A stretch of 64,000 nt of DNA from Mediterraneibacter hominis (GTDB lineage: Bacteria; Bacillota; Clostridia; Lachnospirales; Lachnospiraceae). The notes under the pieces were generated by a model. It had not been told where the DNA came from. It searched no databases and was given only the letters and a program-made list of their open reading frames with translations. The stretch covers positions 558,001 through 622,000 of the forward strand of contig NZ_JACOPF010000002.1 of the NCBI RefSeq assembly GCF_014287475.1, read 5' to 3'. Position numbers and translations under genes: made by a program. Position 1 is the first letter of the stretch; every line of letters begins with the position of its first letter. Shown piece after piece: positions 27,345 through 35,327 of the stretch.

Positions 27345-28132
27345 TGAAAAAATGGAATATGAAGATGAAAAAAATACTGATAACAGGAATCGCTATAGGA
27401 GTCGTATTTGGTATCTTGCTTACAATTGCTGCGGCGAAGCATGTAGTAGATTCACATGAGGAAAAATTGACTGCACAGAATAAAAAGCTGGAAACAGAGA
27501 ACAAAAAGCTAAAAGGCAAGGTACAAAGAGAAGCGGCGGTAGGAGACAGCGCGGCAACTCTTTCGGGAAATGATGAGGGATGGGCGTTGGCGCTTGTCAA
27601 TGAAAGCCATCCTCTGGCGACGGATTATGCGCCAGAGTTGACGGAGATTGATACAGAACGTTCGGTAGATACAAGAATCGCCGGAGAATTAGAGCAGATG
27701 TTAAGTGATGCGCAGGCAGAAGGCTTAAGCATGTATGTGGCGTCTGCCTACCGTTCCTATGAGCAGCAGAGGGATGTGTTTAATTCTACGATGCAGGATT
27801 GGATTGCTCAGGGGTATACTCCGCTGGACGCATATGACGAGACAAAGAAATCGGTTGCGGTGCCGGGGACGAGCGAGCATGCGACGGGGCTTGCGGTGGA
27901 TATCATTGCTTCTGCCTACGAGGAACTAGATGATGCACAGGGAGATACGCCGGAACAGAAATGGCTCATGGAACATTGTGCAGAGTATGGGTTTATACTT
28001 CGTTATCCGTCAGATAAAGCAGACGTGACAGGGATTGTTTATGAGCCGTGGCATTACCGCTACGTGGGAAAAGAAGCAGCGAAGGAGATAACAGAAAAAG
28101 GACTGACATTAGAAGAATATCTGGAACAGTAA
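27341..28132 (+). CDS. VanY-family D-Ala-D-Ala carboxypeptidase
   Basis: A 263-residue exported or membrane-anchored zinc peptidase. The N-terminal signal-anchor (about 8-28) is followed by a coiled-coil linker (HEEKLTAQNKKLETENKKLKG) and the peptidase domain (about 80-260). Zinc and catalytic motifs are SAYRSYEQQRDVF, PGTSEHATGLAVDI (SxHxxGxAxD) and EPWHYRYVG. It trims the terminal D-Ala from peptidoglycan stems. Such enzymes are common housekeeping wall enzymes in Clostridia, and no vanH/A/X genes are present. Start GTG 27341 overlaps the PPTase stop. ATG 27344 is the alternative. Confidence 0.93.
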   Translation: MMKKWNMKMKKILITGIAIGVVFGILLTIAAAKHVVDSHEEKLTAQNKKLETENKKLKGKVQREAAVGDSAATLSGNDEGWALALVNESHPLATDYAPELTEIDTERSVDTRIAGELEQMLSDAQAEGLSMYVASAYRSYEQQRDVFNSTMQDWIAQGYTPLDAYDETKKSVAVPGTSEHATGLAVDIIASAYEELDDAQGDTPEQKWLMEHCAEYGFILRYPSDKADVTGIVYEPWHYRYVGKEAAKEITEKGLTLEEYLEQ

Positions 28133-28214
28133 GGACTGCCGTATAGTATTGTTTACATAAAAAGTATAGCCGCGGTATATCTGTGCAGACATTGTGGCAG
28201 AAAAGGGCGGTATA

Positions 28215-29942
28215 TTATAAAGATAAAAGGGAATGGAGAAGCATATTCCCGACAGAATCAGCAAAATAATGAATATCTTGAATTCTTACAAAATCCCTGC
28301 CGAAAATTTCTTTTGCGGCGGGGATATCTTTTTCAATTCCCATAAATACCCCAAGCACTTGAATACCGCGATTTTTTAGATTCCGCACTTCCTTGGCCGT
28401 ATCTTGAATTCCGACGCTGTCTGTATATTCATGGTTCTGATAAAAAGGGCCTTCTTTTGCACAGCGATCGTCACTGGGGCTTGCATCAGACAGCATAATC
28501 AGCAGTCTCTTTTCACAGGGAGATTCTTCCATCAGATGTGCGGCGCCTCTAAGAGCCAGACCGTCTCTGTTACTGCCAGCAGCAGTATATGAAAAGATGT
28601 CTTTGTTTTGCTTATTTTCTTGATAAGTACGGTATAACCGCATCACTGTGTAGCCGCGTATGCTGCAATAAGAATATATCTGTACAGGAATATGCAGGTG
28701 AGTAAGGCTTTCTGCAAGAATGTAGGCTTGAGCGGCGATACTTTCCTGACAATTCTTTCTGGAAGAAGAGGCGTCTAAAAGCAAATCTACTGAAAATCCG
28801 GCAGAAAGGTGTTCTCCTTTTTTTGTAAAAATACGGTTGTCATCGAGGCAGAAGGCACGCCAGGCCTGAGAGGTGTTTAACCTGCCAGAGTATGAGCGGG
28901 ACACTTCTTCATCAGTCAGAGAATCTAAGGCATTTGAAAGTTTTTCTGACAAACGAAGGATGCTATTATGATGAAGCGGCAGGGCGTTTCTGTAATACTG
29001 GATGTTTTTTTCCTTCTGTAAAATTGTCTGCTGCCGGAAGGTCTGTATTTCTTTCTGAAATTTTTCAGGACATGCAGTAAGCGGCATAAGAGAGGCACGC
29101 GTAAAGAGCAGATGGAGCCCTGCATGATTTCCTGTACAAAGAGATTGTTCGATTTTGTGGACAGTCTGCTCAGGATACATACTCTCTCCGAAACATGCCT
29201 GTACATATTTTTTGGAAAGTTCTTCTCGTTCCAGGTGCGTAAACTGAAAAAGAACACCTAATTGCCGGACAAATGCACCGGCAGGAGCAGGTGAATCTGT
29301 TTCCTTAACAGAGGAGGTGTGTACCCTTACGAAACCAGAGTGTACCCTTCCAAGAGAATAAAATGCGGGAAGTACTTTCTGGAGAAAGTAGGATCCGGAT
29401 TTTTTGCTGGGAGCGTGGGGGATATACCGGAAATAGGTTTGATAAATTTTCTTTGTTTTTTCTATGATCTCACAGGAAGATAACTGGGCGCTGTAGGATA
29501 AGGAGCTTAACAGTTCTTTTTTCCAGCCGGACAGAGGACTGTCTTTGCCTAAAATTTCACAGAACCTTCCGCGCTGTAGTGCACAGAGAAGCACATCCGA
29601 GGCAGATTTATGCATAGCTTTCAGATTACGGGCAGCATATTCTGTACGTAGTTCTTTTAAGGCAGGGCGCAGTGGAACTTCCCTTTCATAGGCAGCATTT
29701 TCAAGCCCCAGCCAGAAAATTCCTTCATACAGCTCTCTCTGGCCGGTTCCCAGAGAATGAAAGAGCTGTTCTATTTCTGTTTTATCATACCATTTGTATA
29801 CCAGGCCAATGATAAGATTCAGGTATACGTCAGCGGTGTTGTCCTGGTTAAAAGCGAGATAGAGCGGCTCAAACGAATAGTCTTCGGCAGCAGTCCAGAT
29901 GATGTTTTTTGCCCGTTTTTCTTCCTGTATATCATAATTCAT
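28215..29942 (-). CDS. VWA-domain protein, NorD-like partner of a MoxR ATPase
   Basis: A 575-residue protein. The first 380 residues are helical and poorly conserved. The C-terminal von Willebrand A domain (383-575) has the MIDAS residues DASSS (390-394), Asp460 (SNRDGLAL) and Asp486 (LSDASPSD). This is the NorD/CoxE layout in which a VWA protein works with a MoxR AAA+ ATPase, here encoded just upstream with a 3-base gap. Known pairs activate metalloenzymes (NorDQ, CbbOQ), but no such target is encoded nearby. The client is unknown. Confidence 0.85.
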   Translation of the reverse strand: MNYDIQEEKRAKNIIWTAAEDYSFEPLYLAFNQDNTADVYLNLIIGLVYKWYDKTEIEQLFHSLGTGQRELYEGIFWLGLENAAYEREVPLRPALKELRTEYAARNLKAMHKSASDVLLCALQRGRFCEILGKDSPLSGWKKELLSSLSYSAQLSSCEIIEKTKKIYQTYFRYIPHAPSKKSGSYFLQKVLPAFYSLGRVHSGFVRVHTSSVKETDSPAPAGAFVRQLGVLFQFTHLEREELSKKYVQACFGESMYPEQTVHKIEQSLCTGNHAGLHLLFTRASLMPLTACPEKFQKEIQTFRQQTILQKEKNIQYYRNALPLHHNSILRLSEKLSNALDSLTDEEVSRSYSGRLNTSQAWRAFCLDDNRIFTKKGEHLSAGFSVDLLLDASSSRKNCQESIAAQAYILAESLTHLHIPVQIYSYCSIRGYTVMRLYRTYQENKQNKDIFSYTAAGSNRDGLALRGAAHLMEESPCEKRLLIMLSDASPSDDRCAKEGPFYQNHEYTDSVGIQDTAKEVRNLKNRGIQVLGVFMGIEKDIPAAKEIFGRDFVRIQDIHYFADSVGNMLLHSLLSL

Positions 29943-29945
29943 ACC

Positions 29946-30887
29946 TTATACCTCGAATAATTGATTGTGTTCTAGATGCCTTGGAATCCTCGTATGGATT
30001 ATATCGCGGATGAAGGTTTGTTCATAGATGTCAAAAGATTTATTCGTGATTCCCATATCCAGAGCAGTATGCGCTTCCAGCCCTCTTTCCATAAGAGCGA
30101 CAGCATCTAAAAGACCGCGTAAGTCCAACGGTTTAGATGAGATTTCGGAATTTTCACATTTCTTTTGCAATTCTAGAAAGAGCGCCGCAAACTGTTCGGC
30201 ATATTTGGTTTTTATCGCAGGAAATTCGCACTGCAAAAGTCTTTTAAGCTGTTCATGGGTGATCATAGGCATCTGAATAACGACAAAACGAGAGGTAAGC
30301 GCTTCGTTAAGCTCTTTTGTTCCGGCATAGCCATAGTTCATGGTAGCAATGAAACGGGCGGCGGGGTGAAGGGGGATCCGTTCGTATCCTGGTACGTCAA
30401 TGACATGGCGGAAATCAAGCGCAGCATGAAGAACAGCCAACGCCTCATTTTTTGCCATGTTGATTTCGTCAAGTATGCCGAAACCACCGTACTTTGCACA
30501 CTGAAAAACGGGACCCGGGCGGAAAACTACTTTTCCATTTTCAAAAGTATCGCAGCCGATCAAAGTGGAGGCGTCCATATTTACGTGAAAAGAAATGTCC
30601 CATCTGGGACGCCCGAATATGGCGGAGAGATTTTCGGCAAAGATGTTTTTTCCGGTTGCTTTATGTCCTGCAAGGAGAAGGTTTTTTCCGCTTAAGATGG
30701 CGCAGACTGCCGCTTCCCATATTTCTTTCCCATAGTAAAATTGAGAGGGGACAGGAAGCCGGTCTTTTAGATTTTCAGGAATAGGATAACAATCGGTGAA
30801 TTGTTTGATGCTTTCCAACAAAGCAGGCTGCAGATATTCTTCTTTTAAATGATTTAACACAAGAGTTCCTCTTTTCATATAATGCAT
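29946..30887 (-). CDS. MoxR/NorQ-type AAA+ ATPase
   Basis: A 313-residue AAA+ ATPase of the MoxR/CbbQ/NorQ group. Walker A is GHKATGKN (74-81, with Asn in place of Thr/Ser), Walker B is GILDEIN (137-143), sensor 1 is ATMNYGYAGTKELNEAL, and an arginine follows in LTSRF. It is coupled to the VWA gene that follows. The start is uncertain. GTG 30860 has an AGAGGA site at ideal spacing, whereas ATG 30887 has none visible. It is divergent from an HTH-type gene with a palindrome between them. Confidence 0.9.
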   Translation of the reverse strand: MHYMKRGTLVLNHLKEEYLQPALLESIKQFTDCYPIPENLKDRLPVPSQFYYGKEIWEAAVCAILSGKNLLLAGHKATGKNIFAENLSAIFGRPRWDISFHVNMDASTLIGCDTFENGKVVFRPGPVFQCAKYGGFGILDEINMAKNEALAVLHAALDFRHVIDVPGYERIPLHPAARFIATMNYGYAGTKELNEALTSRFVVIQMPMITHEQLKRLLQCEFPAIKTKYAEQFAALFLELQKKCENSEISSKPLDLRGLLDAVALMERGLEAHTALDMGITNKSFDIYEQTFIRDIIHTRIPRHLEHNQLFEV

Positions 30888-31041
30888 GTTTTTCGTGCCT
30901 GTTCCGCATAAAAACAGATAGTTTTGACAAGACAGGCTACGTATGTATTATAAATAAACAGGCGCTTATTTACAACTGCTATATTATTGACGAAAAAACA
31001 GGGTTTTGATAAAATGGGAAAAGGGAAAAAGATAGGTTTAT

Positions 31042-31062
31042 GAAGCAACGATTATGTTGCTT
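31042..31062. promoter_or_regulatory. Palindrome in the divergent MoxR-HTH intergenic region
   Basis: GAAGCAAC (31042-31049) and GTTGCTTC (31055-31062) form a perfect 8-bp inverted repeat with a 6-base centre. It lies 47 bases before the HTH gene. It is a candidate operator for the HTH protein, but this is inference only. Confidence 0.4.
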
Positions 31063-31108
31063 CTGGGATATTCATATTGGAGTATAAGAGTACATAAGGA
31101 GGAAAGTC

Positions 31109-31909
31109 ATGGAAGACCTGACATTTGGAGAACAAGTCAAAATTATTCTGGGAAGAAAGGGAATGACAATCAAAGAGCTGGCAGAAATAATTGAGGCACA
31201 GACCGGAAAAAAGATGTCCAGGCAGAATCTGACACAGCGCTTAGGAAGAGATAATTTTCAAGAACAAGATATGCGGATGATTGCGCGGATATTAGGTTGT
31301 CCGTTCCAACTGAGCATATTATCCGGAGAGACGACACTGCAGAAAAAAGCAGAACCTGCGGCAGAGAAGGCAGCGGCGGACAAAGCAGAACGTGACATGA
31401 CGATAGGGGAGCTTTATGAAATTCACCAGGAATTGTCAGAATTGGAAGAAGAAGCAAAGTCTGGCGAGGCGGTTGAAACGATAAAAGAAGAGCTGGAAAA
31501 CCCAAAGAAAGAAAAATTTCCGACAGGAAGCATTTTTTTTCGCAGGAGGGAAGGAAGCTCGCCAGAAAAGGAACGTAAGGCGACGGAACAGCGAATCTTA
31601 CATGCGGCGGGCAGGGAAGAAAGAGTTCCCGTCAATGAAGGTTCTGAAAAAGAAGAAGACTTTGAACCTGTTATTCGTCAAAATGATGAGCAGGAGGATC
31701 GGGAACGCGGAGAGGTCAATCCATATACAGGAAGGGAATACCAGTCAAACAGCGTACGTATGCACCCTACAAGGATCGGCTATGTGCAGGTGTATGACAG
31801 GAAGCTGCACAAGTGGACAGATATGACAGAGTGGGCGTTTTTAGGATACCAGGAAAGAATGAAAGCTCTGCTTGGAAAGGCATATGAGCCGCCGATTTAT
31901 CTGGATTAA
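31109..31909 (+). CDS. HTH-domain protein with charged linker, unknown function
   Basis: A 266-residue protein with an N-terminal XRE-like helix-turn-helix (about 8-65: KIILGRKGMTIKELAEIIEAQTGKKMSRQNLTQRL). A long Glu/Lys-rich region follows (about 70-205). A C-terminal conserved-looking segment (210-266) includes VNPYTGREYQSNSVRMHPTR and WTDMTEWAFLGYQERM. I do not recognise the C-terminal domain. It has an AGGAGG ribosome site and lies just upstream of the dGTPase gene, probably in the same transcript. Confidence 0.75.
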   Translation: MEDLTFGEQVKIILGRKGMTIKELAEIIEAQTGKKMSRQNLTQRLGRDNFQEQDMRMIARILGCPFQLSILSGETTLQKKAEPAAEKAAADKAERDMTIGELYEIHQELSELEEEAKSGEAVETIKEELENPKKEKFPTGSIFFRRREGSSPEKERKATEQRILHAAGREERVPVNEGSEKEEDFEPVIRQNDEQEDRERGEVNPYTGREYQSNSVRMHPTRIGYVQVYDRKLHKWTDMTEWAFLGYQERMKALLGKAYEPPIYLD

Positions 31910-31932
31910 ATGCAGAAAGGACATAGAAGTCT

Positions 31933-33345
31933 ATGGAATGGAATACACTGCTGTCCGCACAGCGTATGCGGGGAGGAAAAAGCAAGAAAAATTTCAAATC
32001 AACAGATCTGCGCAGCGAATTTGAAAAAGATTATCACCGGATTATCGGAAGTGCGTCATTTCGCAGGCTGCAGGATAAGACACAAGTTTTTCCGCTGGAT
32101 AAAAGCGATTTTATAAGGACAAGGCTGACACATTCTCTGGAGGTTGCCTCCTTAGGAAAATCCCTGGGACAGAACATTGGGGAAAATATTTTAAATTATA
32201 GAAAAGACAGCGGTTTTACGATACAGATGAAGGAGGATATCTGTCATATTCTGGAATGTGCGGGGCTGATACACGATATTGGCAATCCGCCTTTTGGACA
32301 TTTTGGCGAGACAGCGATACGCGAATGGTTTGAACGTAACCTGCCGCAGCTTGTATTTAAAGGGAGACGGGTGGAAGATATATTGACACCTCAGATGAAA
32401 GGGGATTTTTATCATTTCGAAGGAAATGCGCAGGCGCTCAGGCTAGTGACCAAACTGCATTATCTGGTAGATGAATATGGAATGAATCTGACATATGCTC
32501 TGTTAAATACAATTGTGAAGTATCCGGTTCCTTCCGATAAAATAAACAGGAAAAGCGGCAATATAAAAGATAAAAAGATGGGATATTATGATGCGGACAG
32601 AGAAGTGTTTGAAGAAATTTCCGGCGCCACAGGAGCAGGAAACTGCAGGCATCCTCTGACGTATATTCTGGAGGCGGCAGATGATCTCGCATATAAGACG
32701 GCAGATATAGAAGATGCGTTTGTGAAAGGATTTGTCTCTTACTATACACTGGAAAGAGAACTGTCTGCTTTAATGGAGAAGCGTCCGGACGCCCCTTTTG
32801 ATGCATTGGGGAAACTGAAAGAGCTGTATGAGAGGGGAGCAAAAAAACAGCCGCAGAATCCGGAATCCTATGCGGTGAAAAATTGGATTGTGCGTGTGCA
32901 GGGATTTTTAATTAGCTGTGCGACATATGGTTTTACATCACATTATGACGAAATTATGGCGGGAACCTTCTGCCACGATCTGTTTTACGGCACCTATGGG
33001 GAGGAGCTGATGGAGCTATTGGGAGATATTGCGTTTCGGTATGTGTTTTCCTCAAAAACGATCTATAAAATGGAAGTATCCGAGGCAGTGATTCTCGATT
33101 TTCTTATGGACAGACTGGTACATGCAGTCTTGTACTATGATACGGAAGAGAAACTCAACTCTATAGACAGCCGGGTGATTTCTTTTATATCAGACAACTA
33201 TAAAAATGCCTACAAGCTGCAGGCGGAAGGAAAGACAGAAGAGGAAAAGCTGTATCTTCGCCTGCTGCTTGTGACAGATTATGTCTGCGGTATGACAGAC
33301 AGCTATGCAAAACGTCTGTATCAAGAAATGAACGGGATCATTTAA
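31933..33345 (+). CDS. dgt: dGTP triphosphohydrolase
   Basis: A 470-residue HD-domain dNTPase that releases tripolyphosphate from dGTP and other dNTPs. The HD metal motif is seen in RLTHSLEVA, CAGLIHDIGNPPFGHFGE and LEAADDLAYKTADIEDA. The DKTQVFPL segment near the N-terminus is a further dGTPase family signature. It begins 23 bases after the HTH gene and overlaps the convergent low-complexity gene by eight bases at its 3' end. Confidence 0.93.
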   Translation: MEWNTLLSAQRMRGGKSKKNFKSTDLRSEFEKDYHRIIGSASFRRLQDKTQVFPLDKSDFIRTRLTHSLEVASLGKSLGQNIGENILNYRKDSGFTIQMKEDICHILECAGLIHDIGNPPFGHFGETAIREWFERNLPQLVFKGRRVEDILTPQMKGDFYHFEGNAQALRLVTKLHYLVDEYGMNLTYALLNTIVKYPVPSDKINRKSGNIKDKKMGYYDADREVFEEISGATGAGNCRHPLTYILEAADDLAYKTADIEDAFVKGFVSYYTLERELSALMEKRPDAPFDALGKLKELYERGAKKQPQNPESYAVKNWIVRVQGFLISCATYGFTSHYDEIMAGTFCHDLFYGTYGEELMELLGDIAFRYVFSSKTIYKMEVSEAVILDFLMDRLVHAVLYYDTEEKLNSIDSRVISFISDNYKNAYKLQAEGKTEEEKLYLRLLLVTDYVCGMTDSYAKRLYQEMNGII

Positions 33346-34351
33346 TATAACGGCACCAGTGTCCGAAATCTGCATCGTCGTTTCGTTCTTCCTCTTCTAA
33401 ATGAAGCGCTTCTGTATAAGAACGGGTAAACTGTGGAAAACCGAACAGGTTGGCAGCCCGCGCTTCATGGGAGTCATAAATGCCTGGAACACCGAGCCAG
33501 TAGTGACCATTTTCTTCTACAAGAAGGAGGTGGTTATATTTATGATAACCATGGAGCAGAAAGCTGTTGTTTGCAAGAAACCAATATTTTTTTGGAAGCA
33601 GACATAGCTCGCTGCGGTTGATTTTCCGTGCAGAAGAATGTCCGGAGGTTTCTTTTGCAGACAGAGTGGAAAAAGAGTGCGGCTCTGCTGGTTCTTCCTT
33701 TAAAGAATTTTCTGACGCAGTAGTTTCTTTAACAGCGGGATCTTCGGGTGGTGCTTCTGCGGCAGGAGTTGTGGCGGGAGCCTCGTGGTTATCGGATTCG
33801 GATGCCTCTGGTGGTGTTTTGGTGGTAGAATTCTCTTCTGGAGAGCTTTCCTGCAAGGAAGCGTCTTCTGCCGGCGGTGCCGGCGAGGGCGACTTGTCGG
33901 CAGAGGTGTCCTTTGCAGGAGTCTCATGCTCCGGCATTTCCGAAGAGGAGTCTTCACCGGAAAGGGAAGCTTCCTCGTAAGGGATAATATTCTGGGGAAC
34001 AATATGTGAGACAACCCAGAATTTTTGAGATTCTGTGTGTGACGCTTTCAGGAAGAATCCGTCAACTCTTTCCAGAGTGCGGCCCTGCGGGAAGACAGAT
34101 TCCGAGACGGAAATCCGGACGGACAAAGAGTGCTCCATGCAGGAGAGGGAAGCAAGCTTTTTAGCGACACTATGTTCCCCGTCCTGGTAGAAAACATATA
34201 AATCTACACTGCTCTTAGCGTGGACAGAAATGCCTCTTGCCTGGATTTGCAGGATGCAGGTGTGATAATGCCGAGTGATTTTAAAAAATCCGACATTTCT
34301 TACTTTACGGATATTTTCATATTCATATAGATAACAATTACCGGGATTCAT
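33338..34351 (-). CDS. DUF6128-like protein with Pro/Glu/Ser/Thr/Ala-rich linker
   Basis: A 337-residue protein. Residues 1-120 form a beta-rich N-terminal domain (YEYENIRKVRNVGFFKITRH). Residues about 125-235 are low-complexity, rich in Pro, Glu, Ser, Thr and Ala. The C-terminal domain has LPKKYWFLANNSFLLHGYHK and HYWLGVPGIYDSHEARAANLFGFPQF. The ends recall a Lachnospiraceae-specific family I know as DUF6128, but I cannot verify that here. The start at 34351 (MNPGNCYLY) is chosen because the longer open frame runs into the divergent tadA gene. No signal peptide is seen. The function is unknown. Confidence 0.7.
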   Translation of the reverse strand: MNPGNCYLYEYENIRKVRNVGFFKITRHYHTCILQIQARGISVHAKSSVDLYVFYQDGEHSVAKKLASLSCMEHSLSVRISVSESVFPQGRTLERVDGFFLKASHTESQKFWVVSHIVPQNIIPYEEASLSGEDSSSEMPEHETPAKDTSADKSPSPAPPAEDASLQESSPEENSTTKTPPEASESDNHEAPATTPAAEAPPEDPAVKETTASENSLKEEPAEPHSFSTLSAKETSGHSSARKINRSELCLLPKKYWFLANNSFLLHGYHKYNHLLLVEENGHYWLGVPGIYDSHEARAANLFGFPQFTRSYTEALHLEEEERNDDADFGHWCRYIK

Positions 34352-34428
34352 ACTATATACCTCTGGTCTTGTCTTTCTTTTAAATCTATTCAGTACATGA
34401 CTGAAAAAGAACCGGAGGAAAAAAGAAA

Positions 34429-34992
34429 TTGAAAAGGAACAGGTTGCAGAATATGGGCAGAGAAACGCTGGAAACTGAGAAAGAATTAAGAAGTCTTCAA
34501 AGAAAGACAGATGAAAAATATATGAAAGAAGCGTTGAAGCAGGCGAAAAAGGCATACGCACTGGAGGAGACACCAATCGGCTGTGTGATTGTGAGGGATA
34601 ACCGGATTATTGCCAGGGGATATAACAGACGTAATACAGATAAAAGCCCTCTCGCACACGCAGAAATCGCGGCGATTAAAAGAGCGAGTAAAAAGACGGG
34701 AGACTGGAGGCTGGAAGACTGTACTTTATATGTGACTCTGGAACCATGCCAGATGTGCGCGGGAGCGATTGTACAGGCACGAATGAAGCGTGTCGTAGTG
34801 GGATGTATGAACCCAAAAGCGGGATGCGCCGGTTCTGTGCTGAATTTGCTGCAGATGGAAGCATTCAACCATCAGGCAGCACTTACAACAGGAATATTAG
34901 AAGAAGAATGCAGCCAAATGATGAAACAGTTTTTCAAAGAATTGAGAGAGAAAAAAACACTGCGTCCCAAACAGCCAAAAGAAACTGAATAA
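34429..34992 (+). CDS. tadA: tRNA-specific adenosine deaminase
   Basis: TadA converts A34 to inosine in tRNA-Arg(ACG). Zinc and catalytic motifs are HAEIAAI and PCQMCAGAI with family segments TPIGCVIV and CMNPKAGCAGSVLNLL. The TTG at 34429 has a GGAGG site 10 bases upstream and gives 187 residues, about 25 longer than usual. The family core starts near DEKYMKEALKQAKKAYA, but no start codon with a ribosome site is available there. SRP RNA follows on the opposite strand. Confidence 0.92.
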   Translation: MKRNRLQNMGRETLETEKELRSLQRKTDEKYMKEALKQAKKAYALEETPIGCVIVRDNRIIARGYNRRNTDKSPLAHAEIAAIKRASKKTGDWRLEDCTLYVTLEPCQMCAGAIVQARMKRVVVGCMNPKAGCAGSVLNLLQMEAFNHQAALTTGILEEECSQMMKQFFKELREKKTLRPKQPKETE

Positions 34993-35017
34993 AGGAAAGC
35001 AGTGCTGCTAGTCTTTT

Positions 35018-35284
35018 TTATGTGCATTGCGCTTCGAACCAGGTTCATAAACGTTACCCCGACAGTTAACTCAGCTCAGGCACCCTCACGGCACCCGGGA
35101 GGTTCTGCTTAGTGCTGCTTCGTTCCCGACCTGACACAGTTCACAGATTCCCGTCGCGTAAGACCCAGGCATCAACATCACTTATCGGGGGCAGCTTTAC
35201 AAACTTTCGCCCTCTGCGCAATATCACCCCTGCTATAGCGGATTGCAGGTACAAGGTACCGCTAACACCCCGGCTGCACAGGTT
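35018..35284 (-). ncRNA. ffs: Signal recognition particle RNA, large Gram-positive type
   Basis: The minus strand carries the conserved helix-8 region GTCAGGTCGGGAACGAAGCAGC (35116-35137, given as its parts GTCAGGT, CGGGAACG and AAGCAGC). The transcript starts about seven bases after a perfect-spacing promoter. Its 5' TGTGCA pairs with 3' TGCACA, bounding a transcript of about 267 bases, close to the 271-base scRNA of Bacillus subtilis with Alu domain. The ends are estimates. Confidence 0.9.
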
Positions 35285-35287
35285 CTA

Positions 35288-35316
35288 ATTTTACATTGTT
35301 TTTTTTAAAATGTCAA
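35288..35316 (-). promoter_or_regulatory. Promoter of the SRP RNA
   Basis: On the minus strand TTGACA (35311-35316), a 17-base spacer and TAAAAT (35288-35293). The -35 overlaps the region just before the ribosome site of the divergent radical SAM gene. Confidence 0.8.
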
Positions 35317-35327
35317 TGGAGGAGAGC

